DNA of 64,000 bases from Paenibacillus sp. KS-LC4 (lineage in GTDB: Bacteria > Bacillota > Bacilli > Paenibacillales > Paenibacillaceae), in contig NZ_CP145905.1 of the NCBI RefSeq assembly GCF_036894955.1, positions 5,913,001-5,977,000 on the forward strand. The letters run 5' to 3'. Both the position numbers and the translations under genes were made by a program. Position 1 is the first letter of the stretch; every line of letters starts with the position of its first letter. Positions 1 to 8,378 of the stretch are shown here, piece by piece. The notes beneath the pieces are model-generated. The model ran no database searches, was not told where the DNA came from, and saw only the letters and a program-made list of their open reading frames with translations.

Positions 1-798
1 CGCTCAGCCGAATCGCCCGCCCAACCTAGTAGCGCGGCGGGAGAAATCGTATTTGAGCATGTTTCATTCGCTTACGCAGGTGCATCTGCGCCTGAAATGG
101 CATATGAGCTGCGCGACATTAGCTTTACGGCGAAGCCGGGACAGACGCTCGCACTGATTGGCGCAACCGGAGCTGGCAAGTCTACGCTCGTCAATCTGAT
201 TCCGCGGCTATACGAGGCTACGCAAGGTCGCGTGCTTCTGGACGGCATTGATGTGCGCGACATGGAGCTTGGAAGCCTGCGAAGCCATATTGGCATCGTG
301 CTTCAGGAGTCGATTTTGTTCACGGGTACAATTCGTGAAAATATTTGCTTCGGCAAGCCAGAGGCCACCGAAGACGAAATGCTTGCCGCCGCTAGAGCAG
401 CGGCAGCCCATGAATTTATTACCCGCCTTCCCGAGGGCTATGACACGCAGCTTGGCCAGCGCGGGGTCAATTTGTCTGGCGGGCAGAAGCAGCGGCTTTC
501 CATCGCTCGCGCGCTGCTCCTCCAGCCGTCGGTGCTTATTCTCGATGACAGCACGAGCGCCATCGACATGGGAACGGAGGCGCAGATTCAAGCAGCGCTG
601 CGCAAGCTGATGCATGGACGAACCAGCATTATGATCGCGCAGCGCATCTCCTCCGTCATCGACGCCGATCACATTATCGTGCTTGATGAGGGGCAAATTG
701 CCGCGCAGGGCACTCACGATGAGCTGCTTCGCTCCTCTGGGCTTTATCAAGAAATTTACCAGTCGCAGGCTGGCAAGGAGGCGACCGTTCATGGCTGA
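1..798 (+). CDS. ABC exporter subunit, ATPase end (5' truncated by window)
   Basis: The frame is open from base 1, so the membrane domain lies upstream of the window and only the nucleotide-binding domain is seen. It has a Walker A (GATGAGKST), a normal signature (LSGGQKQR) and a Walker B ending LILDDS, where the usual catalytic Glu is Asp. The switch His is replaced by Gln (IAQRISS instead of IAHRLS). This combination is what is known for the degenerate half of heterodimeric type-IV exporters (LmrC, BmrC, YfiB types). The stop overlaps the start of the next gene by 8 bases, so the two are translationally coupled and should form one heterodimer. The substrate cannot be told from the sequence; drugs, lipids or peptides are typical of the family. 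Confidence 0.9.
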   Translation, partial: RSAESPAQPSSAAGEIVFEHVSFAYAGASAPEMAYELRDISFTAKPGQTLALIGATGAGKSTLVNLIPRLYEATQGRVLLDGIDVRDMELGSLRSHIGIVLQESILFTGTIRENICFGKPEATEDEMLAAARAAAAHEFITRLPEGYDTQLGQRGVNLSGGQKQRLSIARALLLQPSVLILDDSTSAIDMGTEAQIQAALRKLMHGRTSIMIAQRISSVIDADHIIVLDEGQIAAQGTHDELLRSSGLYQEIYQSQAGKEATVHG

Positions 799-2647
799 TC
801 CAAAGCATGTCTCTGGCAGCGAGCGCACGCAAGCTCCAGCAGCATCGCCTGCTTTGCCCAACCTCGGAATGCGTGGAGGCCCTCCGGGCATTTCATCTGC
901 AAAAGCCAAGCCCAAAAACACGTTCCAGACGCTGCGCCGGATATGGAGCTACTTGGGCCGCTACCGTGCAACGCTAATGAGCGTGCTGTTTGCAACGATA
1001 GGAGCAACGCTGCTGTCGCTCGCCGCGCCATACCTCATCGGCTACGCCATTGATCAATATATTATTCCTCGAAGCTATGACGGACTGCTGTCGCTATGCT
1101 TTCTGCTGCTTGCTGTATATGCGGGCAGCTCCGTGTTGACCTGGCTCCAGCAGAAGCTGGTGGTGAGCGCATCCCAGAATACGGTGCTGGATATGCGCCG
1201 CGACCTGTTCGGACGATTACAGCTGCTGCCGCTTCGCTTCTTCGACGGCAAGACGAACGGGGAACTCATGAGCCGAACCACGAACGATATCGAAAATGTC
1301 TCCAGCACGCTCAGCCAAAGCGTCACGCAGCTGTTATCCAGCGTCATCATGCTTGCTGGATCACTGGCCATTATGCTGTCGCTCAATGTGTGGCTGACTC
1401 TGCTCAGCATGGTTACGATTCCGCTCGTGCTGCTGTTCACCCAGAAGGTGGCGGGCTTCACTCGCCGCTTCTTCTCCAAGCAGCAGCAGCATTTAGGCGA
1501 GTTGAACGGCTTTATCGAGGAAACGGTAGCCGGGCAAAAGGTCGTTCAGGTGTATCGCCGCGAGCAGCGTGCTGCGGAGCAATTCGATAAAATGAACGGC
1601 GAGCTTACGAATGCCAGCATTCAAGCGCAAATTTATTCGGGAACCATCGGACCGTTCATGAACGTGCTGAACAATCTCAGCTTTGCGCTTATTGCCGCTG
1701 TTGGCGGCTGGATGGCGCTGAAGGACTGGACGACAGTCGGCATCATTGTCAGCTTCTTGAACTACTCCAAGCAATTCCAGCGCCCGCTTAACGAGCTGGC
1801 GAATCAGTTCAATTTGCTGCAATCTGCTGTGGCGAGCGCGGAACGCGTATATGAGCTGATTGATACCGATACGGAATACGAAGGAGACGGCAACAAGCAG
1901 CTTGAAGTCTGCACCGGCCATGTCCGCTTTGACGATGTATCGTTCGGCTATCGAGAAGGGCATCCGATCTTAAGCCATGTATCGCTGGAAGTAAAGCCCG
2001 GACAAATGATTGCTCTCGTTGGCCCAACCGGAGCCGGTAAAACAACCATCATTAATTTACTAACGCGGTTTTATGATATTGGTGAGGGCACGATTACAAT
2101 TGACGATGTCAATATTCGCGAGCTTGACCGAAACAGCCTGCGCCGCCAGCTCGGCATCGTGCTTCAGGACGCTTATGTATTCTCCGAAACAGTGCGCGAG
2201 AACCTGCGCTACGGGCGGCTTGACGCTACCAATGCGGAGATTGAACAGGCCGCGCGGCTGGCGAACGCTCACAGCTTTATCAGCAAGCTGCCGCAGGGCT
2301 ATGACACGCCGCTCACTGCTGGTGGCGGCAACCTCAGCCAAGGGCAGCGCCAGCTGCTGACCATCGCCCGTGCCGTGCTTGCCGATCCGTCCATCCTCAT
2401 TCTGGATGAGGCAACAAGCAGCATCGATACGCGGACGGAAATGCATATTCAGTCCGCCATGCGCAAGCTAATGGAGGGGCGCACCAGCTTTGTGATCGCC
2501 CACCGTCTCAGCACCATTCGCCAGGCCGATCAAATTCTTGTCATTGCGGACGGCGGCATCAAAGAACGCGGGACGCACGACGAATTGTTAGAACAACAGG
2601 GCTTCTACTATGACCTGTATATGAGCCAGTACCAGCGCAGCGGTTAG
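791..2647 (+). CDS. ABC exporter subunit, membrane domain plus ATPase (partner of previous gene)
   Basis: A 618-residue half-transporter. An upstream in-frame ATG exists at 683, but the ATG at 791 is chosen because AAGGAGG (775-781) lies 9 bases before it. About 60 polar residues precede six membrane spans (roughly residues 60-340), followed by an ATPase with Walker A GPTGAGKTT, Walker B LILDEA with the catalytic Glu, and switch His (IAHRLST). The signature is LSQGQ rather than LSGGQ. The upstream subunit has the degenerate Walker B, so together they make one consensus and one degenerate ATP site, the classic heterodimer pattern. It resembles YfiC-type subunits of Bacillus. A terminator follows 20 bases after the stop. 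Confidence 0.9.
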   Translation: MADPKHVSGSERTQAPAASPALPNLGMRGGPPGISSAKAKPKNTFQTLRRIWSYLGRYRATLMSVLFATIGATLLSLAAPYLIGYAIDQYIIPRSYDGLLSLCFLLLAVYAGSSVLTWLQQKLVVSASQNTVLDMRRDLFGRLQLLPLRFFDGKTNGELMSRTTNDIENVSSTLSQSVTQLLSSVIMLAGSLAIMLSLNVWLTLLSMVTIPLVLLFTQKVAGFTRRFFSKQQQHLGELNGFIEETVAGQKVVQVYRREQRAAEQFDKMNGELTNASIQAQIYSGTIGPFMNVLNNLSFALIAAVGGWMALKDWTTVGIIVSFLNYSKQFQRPLNELANQFNLLQSAVASAERVYELIDTDTEYEGDGNKQLEVCTGHVRFDDVSFGYREGHPILSHVSLEVKPGQMIALVGPTGAGKTTIINLLTRFYDIGEGTITIDDVNIRELDRNSLRRQLGIVLQDAYVFSETVRENLRYGRLDATNAEIEQAARLANAHSFISKLPQGYDTPLTAGGGNLSQGQRQLLTIARAVLADPSILILDEATSSIDTRTEMHIQSAMRKLMEGRTSFVIAHRLSTIRQADQILVIADGGIKERGTHDELLEQQGFYYDLYMSQYQRSG

Positions 2648-2667
2648 AGCCGCAGGCGAGGGCAAAC

Positions 2668-2707
2668 AAGGCGAGCGGAATGATCTCCGCTCGCCTTTGC
2701 TTTATTT
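2668..2707 (+). terminator. Rho-independent terminator of the ABC exporter pair
   Basis: A 12-bp perfect stem (2668-2679 with 2686-2697, loop ATGATC) is followed by TGCTTTATTTT. It lies between the + strand exporter genes and the convergent gene at 2751. Confidence 0.85.
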
Positions 2708-2750
2708 TCAGCATAGTTTGCCTATCTGATAATATCGTTCACAGCTGGTT

Positions 2751-4337
2751 CTACTTTTTCAAACCGCCTGACAAAATAAGCAGCAGCTGCCGTTTAGGGA
2801 GGAACATATGAGCGATAACATACAGGAGCAGGGGCGGCAGGGCAACCCAATAGCCATAAAGCCCCCCAATTGTCCTCATGACCGCCTCTCCTGATTGACT
2901 GAGTATTTCCGCGCTTCGTATAATTTGCATAAACATCATTACAGGCGACTGATGAGCATCCGTAATGTACAGATAGGAAGGCACGAAGTTACCGTAATTA
3001 AGCGCTGTTTGCAGCAGCAGCATGCCGCAGGCAGCGGACAGCAGCATCACAAGGGACAGCTTAGCCTCCAGCCGCAGCACAGCGGCAACCGCCCAAACTG
3101 CCGCCGCCGAAAAGCTGGTAACTGTTATCACAGCGAACAAAGTATTCAACATTCCCATCTCTCGAATGGTCATATAACTGGATATTTTAAACGGCTGGAT
3201 GGTTAATAGGGTAATCATTGAAAGGGCGATAGAGGCTGAGAACACGATTATTTTTTGCTTGGATCTAAACGCCCCAGCCATCGCCATTGCAATAACGACC
3301 GCCGGAACCGCTCCTGCCAGCGAGATAAGCATATATAATAAAATGGAGGTGCCAAAAGACGGCCATCCCTGCTCTGGCAATGGCTCAAACGAGCCGCCTT
3401 CCACCCAGTAAGGCAGAAAATAAATTATTGTAAACAGTGCAAAAACGACCACTGCTGTAATCGCTCGTCCCATATAACTAACATTCGTCTCTAGCTCTCG
3501 TTCTCCGCAGAAAGTCGCCTTGTATAGCAGTCGGAGCGGAATAAACAAAAGAAGCAAGGATACTGCCGATAGCAGCATTTGCAGCACATTGATGGCGGCG
3601 CTGTAGCTGAAATTAGCCTGCATCATTCCCGATTTTAATATATACGTGTCCAGAACATCCAGCGATGGAATAGTGATCGGATTCGACAACAAATAGGTCA
3701 TGGAAAATAAACCGTTGCCTATAAAGGCAAGCGATGAGAGCGCGAACAAGCCCGCCCCTTTGAGCGGCAGCCAAGCATCTCTGTCACTTCGGCTTTCACT
3801 CGCAGCATAGATGATAGCGATAGGTACACCCATATACTTCAAAGCGCTGAGCAAAGGATGCAAGAAGCTCATCACGGATTCCTGTAAAAAAGGCTCGCTG
3901 CCGAGCACATACATCCACCACTGGCTATAAATGCTGACAGGCAACAAAACAATCAATGCTCCTAGCATGACTGCTCCTTGCCGCAGCTTGGACGGAAGCA
4001 CAAGCAATACATAGCCCGCTATAGCAGCAAACACAAATACAAGGCCCGCGAATTTCAGGTTAAAGGCGACTGTATTGCCTACAATTTTCATAAATTCAGA
4101 TGATTCCATTAAAGCTTGGAAATGTCGGAGCCCCACCCAGGATGAATTCACAAAACCGCTAAAAGGTTTATAATCCTGTATGCTCATCACGATTTCTTTC
4201 CCAAATACTACCATTGCCATCAATAAACCGATACCCATGGCAATTAATGATACTAGCGTATAAACCTTTGATCCTGCTGTTTCGCTATTGCCATCTGCTG
4301 GAACTACGGGCTTGGCATACTGATTTTCGCTACTCAT
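2751..4337 (-). CDS. Fused, degenerate LplB/YtcP-like sugar ABC permease-like membrane protein
   Basis: A 528-residue polytopic protein with about 12 hydrophobic segments. The N-terminal half carries the landmark order of LplB/MalF-type permeases (DYKPFSG, WVGLRHFQAL, then a first helix after KIVGNTV). The C-terminal half ends with a helix and LSGGLKK, like the VKG-type ends of YtcP/MalG permeases. The two halves therefore look like a head-to-tail fusion of the two permeases of a CUT1 sugar importer. I cannot find an EAA cytoplasmic loop (EAAxxDGA) in either half, and no substrate-binding protein or ATPase lies nearby. It may be a membrane protein that has lost ATPase coupling. The ribosome binding site is weak. 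The fusion reading is inference from motif order. Confidence 0.55.
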   Translation of the reverse strand: MSSENQYAKPVVPADGNSETAGSKVYTLVSLIAMGIGLLMAMVVFGKEIVMSIQDYKPFSGFVNSSWVGLRHFQALMESSEFMKIVGNTVAFNLKFAGLVFVFAAIAGYVLLVLPSKLRQGAVMLGALIVLLPVSIYSQWWMYVLGSEPFLQESVMSFLHPLLSALKYMGVPIAIIYAASESRSDRDAWLPLKGAGLFALSSLAFIGNGLFSMTYLLSNPITIPSLDVLDTYILKSGMMQANFSYSAAINVLQMLLSAVSLLLLFIPLRLLYKATFCGERELETNVSYMGRAITAVVVFALFTIIYFLPYWVEGGSFEPLPEQGWPSFGTSILLYMLISLAGAVPAVVIAMAMAGAFRSKQKIIVFSASIALSMITLLTIQPFKISSYMTIREMGMLNTLFAVITVTSFSAAAVWAVAAVLRLEAKLSLVMLLSAACGMLLLQTALNYGNFVPSYLYITDAHQSPVMMFMQIIRSAEILSQSGEAVMRTIGGLYGYWVALPPLLLYVIAHMFLPKRQLLLILSGGLKK

Positions 4338-4480
4338 CGCTTTTCACATCCAGTTTTATTTAATCTATTATTTCCGAAACAATATTACCCATAATGCAAA
4401 ATTATTACAACACTTTTATAAAAATTATGAAAAAAAGCGCTCCAAGTCCCCTTGTGTGTAAGGAGGCCTAAATATAAAAC

Positions 4481-4520
4481 AAACAGGCGTAGCCCCCTTG
4501 CCAGAGGACACCGCCTGTTT
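4481..4520 (-). terminator. Probable terminator of the catalase gene
   Basis: AAACAGGCG (4481-4489) pairs with CGCCTGTTT (4512-4520). On the minus strand the stem is followed by GTTTTATATTT. It lies 75 bases past the catalase stop. Confidence 0.7.
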
Positions 4521-4594
4521 ATACTTCCTTTTTATACCCTTGCATTTTTCAACAACCTATAAATGCGCCGTTACCCGCTGTGCCTTGACTCTTC

Positions 4595-6085
4595 CTAGCT
4601 CTGCGGCATATGCTTGCGAATATCTACGCCAAGCCCTTCGGACAGTCTCATCCCCAGCTCCACGTTAGCCCGGAAAAAGTTGCAAATGGCGCGCAGTTGA
4701 ATATCCGCATTCGTTTGCCCCAGATCATTAACCAAATTTTTCACCAAATTGTCCTGCTGCGGCCCTGTCAGGGAAAGATAGCGCTCGCCCGCCTGCGTGA
4801 AATCATCGGTTTTATCAATTTTCTGGCGGCCGGCAAACCCGTGGACAGGAAGGGTATGGTCAGCGTGACCTCGCTTGGCCTCCTGCGGACTTGTGCTTGA
4901 GCTATTTGGCTCATAATTGACGCTGGAGGAATCGGCCTTCATCGTCATCGCTCCGTCGCGCTGGTGATTACGGGCAGGCGCATAGGGGCAATTAACCGGA
5001 ATGTGCAAATAGTTCGCACCCAAACGGTAGCGCTGTGTATCTGGATAGGAAAATAAGCGGCCTTGCAGCAATTTATCCTCAGACGGCTCAATGCCTGGCA
5101 CCAAGGCGCTCGGCGAGAACGCCGACTGCTCGACCTCGGCAAAATAATTTTCCGGGTTGCGATTCAATGTCATCGTACCGACTTTGTGCAGCGGGTACAT
5201 ATCCTCCGGCCACGTCTTGGTTGGATCGAGCGGGTCAAAGGAATAACGCTCCATATGCTCAGGAGGCAGCATTTGCACATGCAAATCCCATTCCGGGAAA
5301 TCTCCTTTTTCGATGGCAGCATATAAATCCCTAGTCGCATGGTTAAAATCACGCCCCTGCATCTCCGATGCTTCCTCAGCGGTAAAATTGCGCACACCCT
5401 GCTTCGATTTCCAGTGGTATTTCACATATGTCAGCTTGCCCTCGGCATTAATCCACTTGAACGCATGCACGCCAAAGCCGTCCATTTCACGGTAGGTCGC
5501 AGGTGTGCCATCATCGGAAAACAACCACGTCAGCATATGCGTCGATTCTGGCGACAGCGTCATAAAATCCCAATAGCGGCCGGGCTCCTGCACATTCGTC
5601 TGGGGCGACGGCTTCAGGGAATGCACCATATCGGGAAACTTCATCGCATCGCGAATGAAGAACACTGGAAGATGATTTCCAACAATATCCATATTTCCCT
5701 CTTGCGTATAAAATTTCACCGCAAAGCCGCGCGGATCACGCGCCGTCTCAGGAGAACCCGTTCCATGAATAACGGTGGAAAAACGGACAAATACCGGCGT
5801 TTCCACCCCCGCCTGCTGCAAGAAATGAGCCTTCGTATGAGCAGCCATGCTGTTCTCTACGCGAAATACGCCGTGCGCGCCTGCGCCTCTGGCATGAACA
5901 ACCCGCTCTGGAATCCGCTCGCGGTCAAAATGAGCCAGCTTCTCCAGCAGATGATAGTCCTCCAGCAGCGTCGGGCCGCGCTGTCCGGCTGTACGCGAAT
6001 TTTGGTTATCGGCAACAGGCGCGCCTTGATTCGTTGTCATGTAGCTCTCATTCGATTGGGGATTCATATTCGTTGTATTGGTCAT
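4595..6085 (-). CDS. katA: Haem catalase (clade 3, KatA/KatX type)
   Basis: A 496-residue monofunctional catalase that converts hydrogen peroxide to water and oxygen in the cytoplasm. Seen directly: the catalytic His region (VVHARGAGAHG), the FVRFST strand, the distal Asn region (DIVGNHLPVFF), and the proximal haem Tyr region (LFSYPDTQRYRLGANYLHIPVN). The length is normal for small-subunit catalases. The tail past about residue 390 is polar. GGAGG lies 9 bases before the ATG. A PerR-type box and a promoter lie just upstream, and a closely similar box sits at the promoter of the perR-like gene at 9601. Monocistronic, with a hairpin terminator. Confidence 0.95.
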   Translation of the reverse strand: MTNTTNMNPQSNESYMTTNQGAPVADNQNSRTAGQRGPTLLEDYHLLEKLAHFDRERIPERVVHARGAGAHGVFRVENSMAAHTKAHFLQQAGVETPVFVRFSTVIHGTGSPETARDPRGFAVKFYTQEGNMDIVGNHLPVFFIRDAMKFPDMVHSLKPSPQTNVQEPGRYWDFMTLSPESTHMLTWLFSDDGTPATYREMDGFGVHAFKWINAEGKLTYVKYHWKSKQGVRNFTAEEASEMQGRDFNHATRDLYAAIEKGDFPEWDLHVQMLPPEHMERYSFDPLDPTKTWPEDMYPLHKVGTMTLNRNPENYFAEVEQSAFSPSALVPGIEPSEDKLLQGRLFSYPDTQRYRLGANYLHIPVNCPYAPARNHQRDGAMTMKADSSSVNYEPNSSSTSPQEAKRGHADHTLPVHGFAGRQKIDKTDDFTQAGERYLSLTGPQQDNLVKNLVNDLGQTNADIQLRAICNFFRANVELGMRLSEGLGVDIRKHMPQS

Positions 6086-6107
6086 CGTTTTTACCTCCGA
6101 GTTGGAT

Positions 6108-6164
6108 TTAGACTTGGTCTAAATATTTACCCTTATTATAGCGAGGCCAAACGACGCCTGTCAT
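6108..6164 (-). promoter_or_regulatory. Catalase promoter with PerR-type box
   Basis: On the minus strand, ATGACA (6159-6164), an 18-base spacer and TATAAT (6135-6140) form a sigma-A promoter. Just downstream lies the 7-1-7 inverted repeat TTAGACTTGGTCTAA (6108-6122), which fits the Fur/PerR half-site layout. A repressor there would overlap the transcription start region. Confidence 0.7.
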
Positions 6165-6350
6165 GAATATTGGATGAACGTATGATGAAGGTTGGATGAA
6201 CATGCTGCTTTTATAATCAAACTTCAATCTTGAACACTTCACCTTAAAGCAAATTTACGCTGATTTCTGTGAATTTTTCTCACGATCTGTATTAAACGAA
6301 AGAAAAAGATTATAATTATAAAGATGACCCAGAGAAATGAGGTTGATAAA

Positions 6351-7652
6351 ATGTTAGTCCAGTTTAGTGTGGAGAATTTTTTATCTTTTAAAGAGAAGAT
6401 GACATTTAATATGACTACCCATAAATCGATGAATGAACATGAAGAAACTCATGTATTCGAGCATGAGGATTTCCGCTTTCTAAAAAGCGCTGTATTATAT
6501 GGAGCGAATGCTAGCGGTAAAAGTAATTTGTTTGTAGCCATGGGGAGAATGAAAATGCTCATGCTTAATTCCTCAAAAGAATCTCAAGCAAATGAAGAAA
6601 TAGAAGTAGAAGCTTTCAAACTTAGTACAGAAACAGAGAATTCCCCCAGTTTGTTTGAGATTGTTTTTATATATAACCATGTGTTATATCGCTATGGCTT
6701 CGTTGCTGATCGTAAACGTATTCATGAAGAGTGGCTTTACTACCGCCCAGATTTAAAAAAGAAAAAGGAAATTGAGCTTTTTGCTCGGGATGGAGATAGT
6801 ATCAAAATTAAGCCTAAAACAATATTTACTAGCGAAGCTAAAGGCCTAGAAAGTAAAACGAGAAAAAATGCTCTTTTTATTTCTGTTGTTGCTAATTTCA
6901 ATGGGAAAGTCGCAATGGATATTTTAGAGTGGATAAAACACTTAGATTTTCTTTCAGGAATTAAAAACCCTATCGATTACACGTTAGAAATGTTAAGTGA
7001 TCCCATCTATAAAATGAAAATTTTAAATTTCATTCGAATTGCGGATTTAGACATAGAAGACTTGCACATGGAAAAAATTGATTTAACCCAGTATGAATTC
7101 CCCAATGATATTCCTAAAGAAGTTACAGAACATTTATCAGGAGTGAAAGTAGCAATTAGTGCTCACAAGAAATTTAATGAGAACAAAGAGCAAGTCGGTC
7201 TAAGTCTCTTTGATGTAAATGATAACGAGTCCGAGGGAACCAAAAAGTTTTTAGGTCTGGCTGGTCCAATTCTCGAAAAGTTTGAAAAAGGCGGTGTTCT
7301 TGTTGTTGATGAGTTGGATGCAAAGCTACACCCCTTGCTAACCAGAAAAATAATCGAAATGTTTAACTCCTACGACATAAATGCAAATAATGCCCAGCTT
7401 ATTTTTGCCACTCATGATGTGACTAATTTAACGAAAGATATTTTCAGAAGAGATCAAGTTTGGTTTACAGAGAAGGATCATTATGGCGTGACCGATTTGT
7501 ATTCATTAGCAGATTACAAACAGGAGCAACTAGAAAAGAAAGTTAGAAATGATGCTTCTTATGGAAAAGACTATTTATTAGGCAAGTACGGAGCCATCCC
7601 TAATATTGGTGATCTTCATTTGTTTTTGGAGGATAACGATTATGGGAACTGA
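6351..7652 (+). CDS. AAA ATPase of an AbiL/RloAB-type defence pair
   Basis: A 433-residue ATPase of the AAA_15/AAA_21 (SMC-like, OLD-related) group. The start at 6351 is chosen over the in-frame ATG at 6324 because TGAGGT lies 8 bases before it. Motifs: N-terminal strand FSVENFLSFKE, Walker A GANASGKSN near residue 55, Walker B GVLVVDELD near residue 320, and the H-loop-like FATHD near residue 360. It overlaps the next gene (RloB family) by 11 bases. This ATPase-plus-RloB pairing is known from lactococcal AbiL and the rloA/rloB genes found in restriction loci. The base composition is clearly more A+T-rich than its neighbours, suggesting transfer. The antiphage role is inferred from the family. 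Confidence 0.75.
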   Translation: MLVQFSVENFLSFKEKMTFNMTTHKSMNEHEETHVFEHEDFRFLKSAVLYGANASGKSNLFVAMGRMKMLMLNSSKESQANEEIEVEAFKLSTETENSPSLFEIVFIYNHVLYRYGFVADRKRIHEEWLYYRPDLKKKKEIELFARDGDSIKIKPKTIFTSEAKGLESKTRKNALFISVVANFNGKVAMDILEWIKHLDFLSGIKNPIDYTLEMLSDPIYKMKILNFIRIADLDIEDLHMEKIDLTQYEFPNDIPKEVTEHLSGVKVAISAHKKFNENKEQVGLSLFDVNDNESEGTKKFLGLAGPILEKFEKGGVLVVDELDAKLHPLLTRKIIEMFNSYDINANNAQLIFATHDVTNLTKDIFRRDQVWFTEKDHYGVTDLYSLADYKQEQLEKKVRNDASYGKDYLLGKYGAIPNIGDLHLFLEDNDYGN

Positions 7653-8304
7653 CGATTTACATCATAAAAGTAGACGAAGAACACAAACCGGTGACTATAG
7701 CAGAAAATCTAGAGGAACAAAGGAAAAGCGTGAAACATTTCTCATTGTTTGTGAGGGGAAACAGACTGAACCAAACTATTTTAGATCATTCCCTATTAAA
7801 TCTGAGGTTGTACATTTGGATATACGCGGAGAAGGGAAGAATACGATAAGTTTGGTGCAAGAAGCAGTCAAGTTGAAAAATGCGGCTATAAAGCAGGGGA
7901 AGCCTTACGTGCAAGTATGGTGTGTATTTGATAAAGATTCGTTCTCCAATGAACAATTTAATAATGCTATCAAACTTTGTAAAGATGTATCAATTGATTA
8001 CGCCTATTCAAATGAAGCCTTTGAATTATGGTACCTACTGCACTTTAATTATATTGATACAGCACTCTCACGTGAACAATATAAAGACATGCTCAGCGAA
8101 CGCTTAGGCAAAACATATCGTAAGGAAGATCCAAATATATATGCATTATTACAACAAAAAGGAAGAGAAGATCAGGCAATACAGCGCGCCAAAAAGTTAG
8201 AAAAACACCATATTTCTATTAATGGAAAACTTGATCCCTGCAATCAAAACCCTTCTACTAATGTATTTAAACTTGTTGAAATTTTGAATAAATTTGTTCA
8301 ATAA
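7642..8304 (+). CDS. RloB-family protein (AbiLii-like), probable TOPRIM-type effector
   Basis: A 220-residue protein. The start at 7642 is chosen because GGAGG (7628-7632) lies 9 bases upstream; the frame is open further 5' but without a ribosome binding site. It has the RloB family hallmark FLIVCEGKQTEPNYF near residue 32 and VWCVFDKDSF near residue 90, giving the Glu plus Asp-x-Asp arrangement seen in TOPRIM-like nucleases; a third conserved stretch is NEAFELWYLLHF. In the known pairs the ATPase senses or gates and this subunit is the likely effector. The N-terminus is basic (HHKSRRRTQTG), as in family members. A strong bidirectional terminator follows. Confidence 0.8.
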   Translation: MGTDDLHHKSRRRTQTGDYSRKSRGTKEKRETFLIVCEGKQTEPNYFRSFPIKSEVVHLDIRGEGKNTISLVQEAVKLKNAAIKQGKPYVQVWCVFDKDSFSNEQFNNAIKLCKDVSIDYAYSNEAFELWYLLHFNYIDTALSREQYKDMLSERLGKTYRKEDPNIYALLQQKGREDQAIQRAKKLEKHHISINGKLDPCNQNPSTNVFKLVEILNKFVQ

Positions 8305-8321
8305 AAACATTTTCAATTTGT

Positions 8322-8367
8322 AATAGTAAGCCCTTCCTGAATAAAAGATCAGGTAGGGCTTACTATT
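8322..8367. terminator. Bidirectional terminator
   Basis: A 13-bp stem, AATAGTAAGCCCT (8322-8334) with AGGGCTTACTATT (8355-8367), has an additional inner pairing (CCTGA/TCAGG). It is flanked by A/T-rich sequence on both sides and separates the convergent defence pair and response regulator. Confidence 0.85.
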
Positions 8368-8378
8368 TATTTTATCGC

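Noticed and set aside
208..921. 237-codon minus-strand frame over the first exporter gene
   Set aside because: Antisense shadow of the ATPase gene with no ribosome binding site or motif.
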